From the NCBI GenBank assembly GCA_030043395.1, contig JASHXW010000288.1, positions 1-12,486 of the forward strand: a stretch of DNA of 12,486 nucleotides, in the 5' to 3' direction. The translations under genes were made by a program, and so were the position numbers. A model generated the notes under the pieces. The model was given only the letters and a program-made list of their open reading frames with translations. It was not told the DNA's origin and ran no database searches. Below, in pieces: positions 6,409 through 12,486 of the stretch; position 1 is the stretch's first letter; each line of letters opens with the position of its first letter. Source of the DNA: Streptosporangiaceae bacterium. GTDB taxonomy: Bacteria > Actinomycetota > Actinomycetes > Streptosporangiales > Streptosporangiaceae.

Positions 6409-8073
6409 ATGACCACGTATGCGTCCGAGCCAGGGACCAGGCTAGGCGGGCGGTACCGGCTCGAGGACCGGATCGCCGCTGGCTCTGGCTGGGATGCCTG
6501 GAAGGCTATCGACGAGACGCTTGCACGCGCGGTCACCGTGTTCACCTTCGCGGCCGGATTCCCGCGCGTCACCGAGGTTGTCACGGCGGCCAGGGCAGCG
6601 AGCAGGCTCACCGATCCGCGGCTAGCGCAGGTATTCGACGTCGAGGACGCGTGGGACCGTGCCTACATCGTGATGGAGTGGGCAGCCGGCGAGACCCTAG
6701 GCGACCTCCTGTCGCAAGGTCCGCTCGAGGTATCCCGGGCAGCGCGAATGATCGCCGAGGCGGCAGCGGCCTTGTCTACGGCGCACGCTGCCGGAGTAGC
6801 CCACATGTGCCTGTCACCCGGTTCGGTCAGGTGGAGTCAGACGGGCGAAGTGAAGGTCGTCGGACTCGGCATCGACGCCGCCCTTTCTGGCGTCTCGTCT
6901 GACGAGCCGGTCCTCGCCGATACCAGCGGGCTCGGCCAGCTTCTGTACGCGGCGCTCACCGCACACTGGCCGGGACCTGAGTATCCGGCGCTGCCTGCCG
7001 CCCCGACGTCCGGCAGCCAGCCGTGCAGCCCGCGCCAGGTCGTGGCTGGCGTCCCGCTCGCACTGTCCGATCTCACGATGCGCGCCATGCAGTTGCGTCC
7101 CGAACAGGCGAGTGAGCCGCTCACGACGCCAGGCGACCTGGCCACGGCCCTGCGTGCCGCCGCGCCGCCGATGCCTGCGCCGTGGCAGGGCTCGCAAGCG
7201 CGGTACCCCCCTCAGCGCCAGTACGACAATTACGCTCGCGACGGCGAGGCACGAGCGGCGCGACACCATAAGACCGCCGGCCCGGCTGACGTTAGCCTGC
7301 CCGGCGGCTCGGGCACGGCCGACGGAGCCTGGGCATCCAGGGGACCAGACCTCGGCGACGACACACGCCCGCCCGGCAGGAGTGCCATCCTGGGCGGCCT
7401 GGCGGGGCACCGCGCGGCAGGCGGCACGTCGGTGCGGATCTCCAGGGGCGTCGTCCTCGTCGCGGGGGGCGTTCTGGCCGTAGTCGCCATCGCAGCCTTC
7501 ACCCTCTGGCCGAGCAGCGCAGGCCGCTCACCACGTTCCGGCCACTCGAACACGGCACCAGCGGCGAAGGTCGCCGTACCCGTCGTGCAGCGGCCAGTCG
7601 GAGCAACCGGCTTCGATCCGCTGACCAGTCCTAAGAACGACCCGGGCGACGAGCAGAGCGCGCTCGCCAAGTACGCGATCGACAACAACCCGAATACAGC
7701 GTGGGACTCCCAGTGGTACGCCTCGGCCAACTTCGGCGGCCTGAAGGCTGGGTCCGGGCTGATGATCGACATGGGCAAGCCGGTCAGGTACAGCTCGGTC
7801 ACCGTGACATTCGATTCTGAGCCCGGTGCCCGCGTCGAGCTGCTTGTGGGTAGCTCGCCCAAGCGCAGCAAGGCGAATCTGGATTCGATGACCACGATCG
7901 CGTCGGCGGTCAGCCCTACCGGGACGTACACGTTCCACATCAAGGGAGCAGCGACCAAGGTGGCCGGGCAGTACCTGGTTATCTGGTACACCAAGCTGGC
8001 GCCCGAGCCAAATGCGATCGGGAAGTACCAGGCGCAGGTCTTCAACGTCGTCGTACGGGGCACGACACCCTAA
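6409..8073 (+). CDS. Membrane-anchored pseudokinase with C-terminal discoidin-like domain
   Basis: This 554-residue protein has a Ser/Thr-kinase fold without catalytic residues. Residues 10-250 follow the kinase layout: a degenerate glycine loop (AAGSGWDAW, 23-31), no lysine where VAVK should be (AVTVFTF, 41-47), a hinge (IVMEWAAGETL, 87-97), HMC instead of HRD (132-134) and GLG instead of DFG (152-154). A short Ser/Thr-bearing activation segment follows (160-173). Residues 250-345 are a disordered linker, 347-367 a membrane helix, and about 400-554 an extracytoplasmic beta domain resembling the F5/8 discoidin type (AIDNNPNTAWDS at 423-434). The same modules are the C-terminal half of M. tuberculosis MurJ (Rv3910), where the phosphorylated pseudokinase recruits the FHA protein FhaA. 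A similar scaffold role here, with MurJ as a separate chain, is inferred. The ATG at 6409 has no Shine-Dalgarno. Confidence 0.9.
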   Translation: MTTYASEPGTRLGGRYRLEDRIAAGSGWDAWKAIDETLARAVTVFTFAAGFPRVTEVVTAARAASRLTDPRLAQVFDVEDAWDRAYIVMEWAAGETLGDLLSQGPLEVSRAARMIAEAAAALSTAHAAGVAHMCLSPGSVRWSQTGEVKVVGLGIDAALSGVSSDEPVLADTSGLGQLLYAALTAHWPGPEYPALPAAPTSGSQPCSPRQVVAGVPLALSDLTMRAMQLRPEQASEPLTTPGDLATALRAAAPPMPAPWQGSQARYPPQRQYDNYARDGEARAARHHKTAGPADVSLPGGSGTADGAWASRGPDLGDDTRPPGRSAILGGLAGHRAAGGTSVRISRGVVLVAGGVLAVVAIAAFTLWPSSAGRSPRSGHSNTAPAAKVAVPVVQRPVGATGFDPLTSPKNDPGDEQSALAKYAIDNNPNTAWDSQWYASANFGGLKAGSGLMIDMGKPVRYSSVTVTFDSEPGARVELLVGSSPKRSKANLDSMTTIASAVSPTGTYTFHIKGAATKVAGQYLVIWYTKLAPEPNAIGKYQAQVFNVVVRGTTP

Positions 8074-8198
8074 GCTTGCGCCTTCGCTTTCCCGGGTGGC
8101 CGACCAGCCACGGGGCACGCGATGGCTAAGCTACCGATGAGATCGCGTCCCCTGGCCCCCTAAGGCAGCCTGAGGCGTGATTTCGGTGCCTGGCGTCC
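8074..8198 (+). other. Intergenic region before sigM
   Basis: These 125 bases hold the hairpin at 8091-8115 and a 13-codon reading frame (ATG 8122 to TAA 8161-8163) of doubtful value. No GGAAC-type ECF -35 box was found. Confidence 0.4.
8091..8115 (+). terminator. GC-rich hairpin after the pseudokinase gene
   Basis: GTGGC (8096-8100) pairs with GCCAC (8107-8111) around a six-base loop, and CCC (8091-8093) can extend the stem with GGG (8113-8115) across a small internal loop. It begins 18 bases after the stop codon. No T-tract follows, so it would be a U-less terminator or an RNA-stabilising stem. Confidence 0.4.
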
Positions 8199-9050
8199 TT
8201 GCAGGGCGCTGCGAGTCGAGTCAGACCAGGAGACGCGACGGAATCTCAGGAGCCTGACAGTACCGGGATCTCGGCGCCCTCGCCCGCGCCGTCACAGGTT
8301 CCGGTCGGACAGGCGCGCCTGCGCGGATCCGCCCCGTCGCAAGGCCAGGATCCTCCCGACGCCGAACTGCTCAGGCGGCATGTCGACGGCGATCCGGAGG
8401 CTTTCGGGCAGCTTTTCGCTCGCCACAAGGATCGCCTTTGGGCAGTGGCCGTGCGCACCCTGTCCGACCCTGAGGACGCCGCCGACGCGCTCCAGGACGC
8501 CATGATCTCGGCATTCAGGCGGGCAGGCAGCTTTCGCGGCGACTCCGCGGTCACGACCTGGCTGCATCGCATCGTGGTGAACGCCTGCCTGGACCGGATG
8601 CGCCGGCGGACAGCCCGGCCCGAGGTCAGCGGCGGGGACGAGCGCCTGCTTGACCTGGCGGCGACCTCCGGCGATGGCCAGGACCCGGCCCGCGGCAGCG
8701 ACACCTCGATCGAGGTGAAGGCGGCATTGCGGAAGCTTCCGCGCGACCAGCAGGTGGCGCTGGTCCTCGTGGACATGCTCGAATACCCGGTGGCAGACGC
8801 CGCGCAGATCCTCGGCGTCGCCGAGGGCACTGTCAAGAGCCGTTGCGCGCGAGGCCGGGCAAGGCTGGCGCCGCGGCTCGCCCACCTGCGCCAGGCCGAG
8901 GCTGCCGAAGCCAGGCCCGGCTCCCCGCAGCAACGGCCCGCGACTAGCCCGAGTGGGCCGCCGCCAGTCATCCCAGACGCCCAGACCGGGAACCGTTTGC
9001 CCCCGGGAGCCGTCCTACCTGCGCAGAAGGGGGGCAGCGAAGAGCGGTGA
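8199..9050 (+). CDS. sigM: ECF RNA polymerase sigma factor SigM
   Basis: An extracytoplasmic-function sigma factor of 283 residues from TTG 8199. Region 2 covers about residues 54-140: it starts DAELLRRHVDGDPEAFGQLF, recognises and melts the -10 element, and ends in WLHRIVVNACLDRMRRR. Region 4 covers about 173-225: LPRDQQVALVLVDMLEYPVADAAQILGV holds the helix-turn-helix, followed by GTVKSRCARGRARL for -35 recognition. A Pro-rich tail follows. The 53 residues before region 2 are low in complexity. No ATG or GTG is in frame before the domain and TTG 8199 has no Shine-Dalgarno, so the start is doubtful; CTG 8190 is the only other upstream option before a stop at 8178-8180. The anti-sigma gene overlaps its stop. 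The symbol follows Streptomyces/Mycobacterium synteny. I saw no clear ECF-type promoter upstream that would show autoregulation. Confidence 0.93.
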   Translation: MQGAASRVRPGDATESQEPDSTGISAPSPAPSQVPVGQARLRGSAPSQGQDPPDAELLRRHVDGDPEAFGQLFARHKDRLWAVAVRTLSDPEDAADALQDAMISAFRRAGSFRGDSAVTTWLHRIVVNACLDRMRRRTARPEVSGGDERLLDLAATSGDGQDPARGSDTSIEVKAALRKLPRDQQVALVLVDMLEYPVADAAQILGVAEGTVKSRCARGRARLAPRLAHLRQAEAAEARPGSPQQRPATSPSGPPPVIPDAQTGNRLPPGAVLPAQKGGSEER

Positions 9051-10009
9051 TGCGTCATTACAGTGCGGACGTCCTAGGCTCGTATAGCGCGGGCCTGCTG
9101 AGCGTACGCAAGCGCGCGCGGATCAGCTCGCACCTGTCGGTGTGTGCTCGGTGCACGGGCACGAACGCGGAGATCGCGGCAGTTTCGGTCGTCCTGCGGT
9201 CGGTGCCAGCTCCGCAGCTACCGGAGTCGGTGACCACTCGGATCGAGATGGTGATAGCCCGTGAGTCAGCGGTGCGTGCCGGATCGGCTGAGGTGGCGGC
9301 CGCTGGCTTTGCGGCACCTGAACATGCGCAAGCAGCAGAGCGGGCCGACATTCCGGGCCGTCCGGACCTGCCCGAGCGTGCCAGGCGCACGCCCTGGCGC
9401 CTGCGCATGCCACAGGCCGGCTCACCCCTGGTCCTGCGAGCGCTGGCGACTACCGGAGTCCTCGTCCTCGTTGTGGCAGCGGGCTTCCTGTTCGCGAACC
9501 GCATCGGGTCGTCCTCGAGCGGCCCGGCAGCGCGGCGAGCCTCCACGAATGCTCCGCAAGCGACCGCACTCCCGGCCACGCGGTCGCTGACATACCACGT
9601 CGGCCGGGCGCTTGAGACGACTTCCGTCGTGACCTCCCATGCTGACCTGACACCGAAGACCCTGGCAGGCCAGGTTCGGAAAGACGCGCGCTCGTACAGC
9701 GCCATCATGGGCGGCGGAGTAAACGTCAGTGCTAGCAGCACTCCTGTACCATCCGCGGCCAGCAAGCCGACTTCTGCCCGGACTCGGCTCGGCGTGTTCC
9801 GCGCCGGCATCCTGGAAGGCTGCCTGACCCGGATCGCAGCTGGACGCACGGTGCTTACCGCCGAGGTGGCGCGCTACCTCGGGAGGCCAGCGGCCATCAT
9901 CGTGCTTGCCCCAGTCGCTACGAGCAACATCTTCAAGGTGTTCGTGGTTGGTCTGGCATGTTCTGCGTCGGTTTCGGACGTGATAACCAGTCTTAAGGTC
10001 TCCCGCTGA
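9050..10009 (+). CDS. rsmA: Membrane-bound ZAS-type anti-sigma factor of SigM
   Basis: This 319-residue protein is the probable inhibitor of the sigma factor encoded just upstream. Its cytoplasmic N-terminus carries the anti-sigma zinc motif H28-x3-C32-x2-C35 (HLSVCARC). A hydrophobic helix at about 131-149 spans the membrane, and about 170 residues lie outside. The outer part has two cysteines (in GCLTRI and LACSAS) that could form a disulfide. ATG 9050 shares one base with the sigM stop and has GAAGAG (9039-9044) five bases before it; GTG 9047 would overlap by four. Such overlap fits co-translation of a sigma/anti-sigma pair. In Streptomyces the anti-SigM protein RsmA was reported to bind a [2Fe-2S] cluster, so the metal here could be iron-sulfur rather than zinc. 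The symbol is given by synteny. Confidence 0.88.
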   Translation: MRHYSADVLGSYSAGLLSVRKRARISSHLSVCARCTGTNAEIAAVSVVLRSVPAPQLPESVTTRIEMVIARESAVRAGSAEVAAAGFAAPEHAQAAERADIPGRPDLPERARRTPWRLRMPQAGSPLVLRALATTGVLVLVVAAGFLFANRIGSSSSGPAARRASTNAPQATALPATRSLTYHVGRALETTSVVTSHADLTPKTLAGQVRKDARSYSAIMGGGVNVSASSTPVPSAASKPTSARTRLGVFRAGILEGCLTRIAAGRTVLTAEVARYLGRPAAIIVLAPVATSNIFKVFVVGLACSASVSDVITSLKVSR

Positions 10010-10021
10010 GGTCGCACGAGC

Positions 10022-10048
10022 GGGAATCCCGCAGGCGCTTGTACCGTT
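10022..10048 (+). promoter_or_regulatory. SigR/SigH-type disulfide-stress promoter of trxBA
   Basis: GGGAAT at 10022-10027 is followed after exactly 18 bases (10028-10045) by GTT at 10046-10048. This matches the known actinobacterial SigR/SigH consensus GGAAT-N18-GTT and lies between the anti-sigma stop and trxB, about 36 bases before the trxB start. The trxBA operon of Streptomyces is a classic SigR target, which supports the call. Confidence 0.85.
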
Positions 10049-10068
10049 GATGCCGGTGCGGCACGACG

Positions 10069-10086
10069 AAGGAGTATGAGCGAGTG
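10069..10086 (+). promoter_or_regulatory. trxB ribosome binding site and GTG start
   Basis: AAGGAG (10069-10074) lies nine bases before GTG 10084-10086. An ATG at 10076 is out of frame and stops after three codons, so the GTG is taken as the trxB start. It gives the family N-terminus [16 protein letters not shown]. Confidence 0.75.
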
Positions 10087-11016
10087 AGCGACGTTCGCGA
10101 TGTGATTGTCATCGGCTCGGGGCCGGCTGGCTACACGGCGGCGCTCTATGCCGCCAGGGCCAGGCTCAACCCGCTCGTCTTCGAAGGCTCCGTCACGGCC
10201 GGCGGCGCCTTGATGAACACGACCGATGTCGAGAACTTCCCTGGCTTCCCTGACGGGGTGCTTGGCCCGGACCTGATGGACGCCCTGCGCAAGCAGGCCG
10301 AGCGCTTCGGTGCCGAGCTGATCGCCGACGACGTCGTTGAAGTGGACCTCACCGCGACCCCGAAGGTCGTGCAGACGGCCGACGAGATCTACCGCGGGCG
10401 CGCGGTCATCATCGCCAGCGGATCGAGCTACCGCGAGCTTGGCGTTCCCGGCGAGAAGCGGCTTTCTGGCCATGGCGTCTCGTGGTGCGCGACCTGCGAC
10501 GGCTTCTTCTTCCGCGAGCAGGACATCGCCGTGGTGGGGGGCGGCGACTCCGCGATGGAAGAGGCGACCTTCCTGACCAGGTTCGGGCAGACGGTAACGA
10601 TCGTGCACCGGCGGGACAGCCTGCGGGCTTCGAAGATCATGCAGGATCGCGCGTTCGCGGATCCCAAGATCAAGTTCGCGTGGGACAGCGAGGTCGTCGA
10701 GGTAGAGGGCCAGGACAGGGTGACCGGGCTTCGCCTGCGCAACGCCCGCACGGGCGCGCTGGACACGCTCCCGGTGACCGGCGTCTTCATCGCCATTGGC
10801 CACGACCCGCGCAGTGACCTGTTCAAGGGTCAGCTCGCCACCGACGACGACGGCTACCTGCTCGTCGAGCACCCGTCGACGCGTACCGCGATCCCCGGCG
10901 TGTTCGCTGCTGGCGACGTGGTCGACCGGCACTACCGCCAGGCCGTCACGGCGGCCGGGACCGGCTGCGCTGCTGCACTGGACGCTGAGCGGTGGCTGGC
11001 GGACCTGAGCGGCTGA
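10084..11016 (+). CDS. trxB: Thioredoxin-disulfide reductase (NADPH)
   Basis: This 310-residue cytoplasmic flavoenzyme passes electrons from NADPH through FAD to thioredoxin. The first FAD-binding motif GSGPAG is at 11-16, the redox-active pair C135-A-T-C138-D in the middle, the NADPH-binding GGGDSA at 152-157, and the C-terminal FAD motif GVFAAGDV at 272-279, followed by [21 protein letters not shown]. Length and motif order match low-molecular-weight bacterial TrxB. It starts with GTG behind AAGGAG and lies 62 bases before trxA, so the two form an operon. The SigR/SigH-type promoter just upstream indicates induction by disulfide stress; readthrough from the sigM pair is also possible. I see no missing residues. 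Confidence 0.97.
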   Translation: MSDVRDVIVIGSGPAGYTAALYAARARLNPLVFEGSVTAGGALMNTTDVENFPGFPDGVLGPDLMDALRKQAERFGAELIADDVVEVDLTATPKVVQTADEIYRGRAVIIASGSSYRELGVPGEKRLSGHGVSWCATCDGFFFREQDIAVVGGGDSAMEEATFLTRFGQTVTIVHRRDSLRASKIMQDRAFADPKIKFAWDSEVVEVEGQDRVTGLRLRNARTGALDTLPVTGVFIAIGHDPRSDLFKGQLATDDDGYLLVEHPSTRTAIPGVFAAGDVVDRHYRQAVTAAGTGCAAALDAERWLADLSG

Positions 11017-11024
11017 TCTTTCGC

Positions 11025-11045
11025 GCTGCGACCGCAGGCCGCAGC
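11025..11045 (+). other. Hairpin between trxB and trxA
   Basis: GCTGCG (11025-11030) and CGCAGC (11040-11045) form a six-base GC stem with a nine-base loop in the 62-base gap. No T-run follows, so it is more likely an RNA processing or stability element, or chance in GC-rich DNA, than a terminator. Confidence 0.35.
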
Positions 11046-11078
11046 ATGTCAACCAGTTCATGAGAGGAAGTTCGAAAC

Positions 11079-11408
11079 GTGGGCACAGCAACGAGGGCAG
11101 TGACCGATGCCACCTTCGACACCGAGGTGCTGCAGAGCTCGAAGCCGGTCCTAGTCGACTATTGGGCCGAGTGGTGCGGTCCGTGCCGGCAGGTTGCCCC
11201 GGTGCTCGAGGAGATCGCTCGCGAGCATGGCGACAAGATCGACATCGTGAAGTTGAACGTGGACGACAACCCGCAGGTAGTACGCACCTACGGCATCTTG
11301 AACATTCCCACGCTTTCGGTGTTCAGGAACGGCCAGGTGGTCCTGGAGATCGTCGGCGCCAAGCCGAAGTCGGCCCTGCTCAACGAGCTTGAGGAATTCC
11401 TGGCCTGA
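11079..11408 (+). CDS. trxA: Thioredoxin
   Basis: This 109-residue classical thioredoxin is the dithiol reductant recycled by the TrxB encoded upstream. The active site is W32-C33-G34-P35-C36, preceded by DYWAE with the buried Asp27, and the cis-proline is P77 in NIPTL. The thioredoxin fold is complete, ending in LLNELEEFLA. The GTG start at 11079 has a good Shine-Dalgarno, GAGAGGAAG (11062-11070), eight bases before it. The gene is last in the plus-strand block and converges on the GNAT gene with only 35 bases between stops. In M. tuberculosis the amidase-like gene cwlM follows trxC here; it is absent in this window. Confidence 0.97.
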   Translation: MGTATRAVTDATFDTEVLQSSKPVLVDYWAEWCGPCRQVAPVLEEIAREHGDKIDIVKLNVDDNPQVVRTYGILNIPTLSVFRNGQVVLEIVGAKPKSALLNELEEFLA

Positions 11409-11443
11409 CCAGGCAGCTCGGCCGTGCGCCCGCCAGCCGCAGG

Positions 11444-12061
11444 CTAGGCGAGGCGCAGGGGCCGGTCTGGCGTCATAGAGCCAAGCAGCCGCTCCAGTGC
11501 GACTTCGACGTCTTCGCGCCAGGAGAGGGCTGTCCTGATCTCCAGCCGCAGCCGCGGGTATCGCGGGTGCGGACGTACGGTCTTGAACCCCACCGCGAGC
11601 AGGTAGTCCGCCGGGCTTACGCAGCCCAGCCCGTCGGGCTTCAGGTCGCCGAACGCCTCGACGGCCTTGATGCCGCGACGGCTCAGGTCCTTCACGACCC
11701 CCTGGATTAGCATCCTGCCTAGGCCGCCGCCGCTGAACTCGGCCATGATCTGAGCGGTCATCAGCAGCACTGCGTCGGCACTCACCGGACTTGTCGGGAA
11801 CGCCACCGATCGCGGGACATACTGGGGCGGTGCGTACAGAACGAACCCTGCGGCGACGCCGTCGACATAGACGATCTTCCCGCAGCTTCCCCACTGCAGC
11901 AGGACGCCGGAAACCCACGATTCCTTTTCCAGCGCCGAGTCACCCGTCTCGATGGCTCGTGCCTGACCAACCGGATCGAGTTCCCAGAAGACGCAGCGCC
12001 GGCACTTGGCGGGGAGATCGTCAAGGTTGTCCAGCGTGATGCTCGCTAGCCGGCGCGACAA
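11444..12061 (-). CDS. GNAT-family N-acetyltransferase next to the trx genes
   Basis: This 205-residue protein matches the GNAT-type protein encoded between trxA and parB in Streptomyces. The acetyl-CoA pyrophosphate loop is visible as GGGLGRMLI (111-119) after a beta-strand (SADAVLLMTAQI). The final part, ADYLLAVGFKTVRPHPRYPRLRLEI, is typical of the GNAT C-terminus. The substrate is unknown. Four cysteines (20, 23, 60, 147), with a C-x2-C at 20-23 in an otherwise conserved N-terminus (TLDNLDDLPAKCRRCVFWELDP), could bind metal or be redox-active. The start is TTG 12059-12061, supported by AGAGG (12068-12072, minus strand) six bases upstream and by the family N-terminus; the first in-frame ATG is far inside the fold. 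It is divergent from the threonine aldolase gene. Confidence 0.85.
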   Translation of the reverse strand: MSRRLASITLDNLDDLPAKCRRCVFWELDPVGQARAIETGDSALEKESWVSGVLLQWGSCGKIVYVDGVAAGFVLYAPPQYVPRSVAFPTSPVSADAVLLMTAQIMAEFSGGGLGRMLIQGVVKDLSRRGIKAVEAFGDLKPDGLGCVSPADYLLAVGFKTVRPHPRYPRLRLEIRTALSWREDVEVALERLLGSMTPDRPLRLA

Positions 12062-12239
12062 CTTGCACCTCTATCACCTGTCACCGAGCCTGCTGGCCCG
12101 GATAGCGATGCCGGTCCGTCGACGTCGTGAACGTACCTACCTCGACGCCCCAGTCAAGCGGCCCGGCACATGCCATCGTACTAAGACTGCGGGCACCTCG
12201 CGTCACCTTAAGGTGGCCAGCGATCGGTAGCCTGTCCCG
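12062..12239. promoter_or_regulatory. Divergent region between the GNAT and threonine aldolase genes
   Basis: This 178-base gap must hold promoters for both genes. On the plus strand TAGCCT (12228-12233) is a good -10 box six bases before GTG 12240. The 12-base perfect palindrome CACCTTAAGGTG (12204-12215) lies about where the -35 would be. No clear minus-strand promoter was recognised. Confidence 0.5.
12204..12215. promoter_or_regulatory. 12-base perfect palindrome upstream of the threonine aldolase gene
   Basis: CACCTTAAGGTG is a perfect inverted repeat of two six-base halves. Its position over the expected -35 region of the candidate -10 box is what suggests an operator. A perfect 12-base palindrome is expected by chance a few times in a window of this size. 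Confidence 0.35.
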
Positions 12240-12242
12240 GTG
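12228..12242 (+). promoter_or_regulatory. Candidate leaderless promoter of the threonine aldolase gene
   Basis: TAGCCT (12228-12233) fits the actinobacterial -10 form TAnnnT and ends six bases before GTG 12240-12242. Transcription would then start at or next to the start codon. No Shine-Dalgarno precedes the GTG, which agrees with leaderless translation, common in actinobacteria. Confidence 0.5.
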
Positions 12243-12486
12243 ACGAATCCACGCAAGAGCTTTGGCAGTGACAATCATGCCGGCGCACACCGAGAGGTCA
12301 TCGAGGCTATCGCCGCGGCGAATGCTGGCGACGCATCACCATACGGGGCTGACGAGTGGACGACGCGTGCGGCGCAGGACCTGTGCGGGGCATTTGGCGC
12401 CGCAGGGGCCTTCTTCGTTTTCAACGGAACGGCCGCTAACGTCCTGGGAGTCAGCTTGCTGCTGCGGCCGTACGAGGCCGTCATCT
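12240..12486 (+). CDS. Low-specificity L-threonine aldolase / beta-eliminating lyase, N-terminal part (runs off the right edge)
   Basis: The first 82 residues of a PLP-dependent fold-type I enzyme are visible. Threonine aldolases split L-threonine or allo-threonine into glycine and acetaldehyde in the cytoplasm. The N-terminus FGSDNHAGAHREVIEAI is the typical family opening (SDN...HP). GDASPYGADEWTTRA and FFVFNGTAANVLGVSLLLRPYEAVI follow in the order seen in this family; NGTAAN contacts the cofactor phosphate in related enzymes. The PLP lysine lies beyond the window, so activity cannot be judged. It starts with GTG and appears leaderless. It occupies the place where parB is found next to the GNAT gene in Streptomyces; parAB may follow further out. 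Tryptophanase-like or other beta-eliminating lyases are alternatives. Confidence 0.88.
   Translation, partial: MTNPRKSFGSDNHAGAHREVIEAIAAANAGDASPYGADEWTTRAAQDLCGAFGAAGAFFVFNGTAANVLGVSLLLRPYEAVI

Noticed and set aside
8122..8163. A 13-codon possible leader peptide (MAKLPMRSRPLAP) before sigM.
   Set aside because: It has only a loose GGGG six bases upstream, no attenuator structure follows and its codons suggest no regulatory role.
10076..10087. A three-codon ATG frame whose stop overlaps the trxB GTG.
   Set aside because: The ATG is only one base from the GGAG, too close for efficient initiation; probably chance.
11403..11414. GCCT/AGGC hairpin across the trxA stop as a terminator.
   Set aside because: Only four base pairs and no T-tract; not distinguishable from chance.
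1..12486. Mobile elements, CRISPR arrays, tRNA genes, DnaA boxes or parS sites.
   Set aside because: None were recognised on reading; no transposase or phage genes, no spaced identical repeats, and no sequence close to the parS consensus.

Overview
This is a GC-rich window with actinobacterial gene content and order. It carries the conserved cluster that sits near the chromosome origin in Streptomyces and Mycobacterium: CCA-adding enzyme, DUF6049-type exported protein, MurJ lipid II flippase, pseudokinase, ECF sigma factor SigM, its anti-sigma factor, thioredoxin reductase, thioredoxin and a GNAT protein. The frequent GTG and TTG starts, the Ala/Arg/Gly/Pro-rich proteins and the overlapping stop/start codons fit a filamentous or soil actinobacterium (Streptomycetales- or Streptosporangiales-like). 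This is inferred from memory of gene order; no search was run.

Layout. Positions 1-449 (minus) hold the N-terminal part of a CCA tRNA nucleotidyltransferase. A 145-base divergent gap follows. A plus-strand block starts at 595 with a signal-peptide protein anchored by one C-terminal membrane helix (595-3171). It overlaps by one base a MurJ with an unusual disordered N-terminal extension of about 460 residues (3171-6191). After a 217-base gap comes a membrane pseudokinase with an extracytoplasmic discoidin-like domain (6409-8073); in Mycobacterium tuberculosis this module is fused to MurJ. SigM (8199-9050) and its membrane zinc-motif anti-sigma factor (9050-10009) overlap by one base. A strong match to a SigR/SigH disulfide-stress promoter lies just upstream of trxB (10084-11016) and trxA (11079-11408). 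A GNAT-family gene (12061-11444, minus) converges on trxA. The start of a threonine aldolase-like gene (from 12240, plus) runs off the right edge.

How the genes fit together. The exported protein, MurJ and pseudokinase form a cell-envelope module: MurJ flips lipid II, the pseudokinase is probably a phosphorylation-controlled scaffold, and the DUF6049 protein is an envelope partner of unknown function. SigM and its anti-sigma factor form a membrane signalling pair. TrxB and TrxA form the NADPH-driven dithiol system, probably transcribed from their own thiol-stress promoter as well as by readthrough. No mobile element, CRISPR array, tRNA or rRNA was seen. The window is mostly a conserved syntenic block. 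Its most unusual parts are the Tyr-Pro repeat tail of MurJ, the separate dead kinase, and the threonine aldolase next to the GNAT gene.
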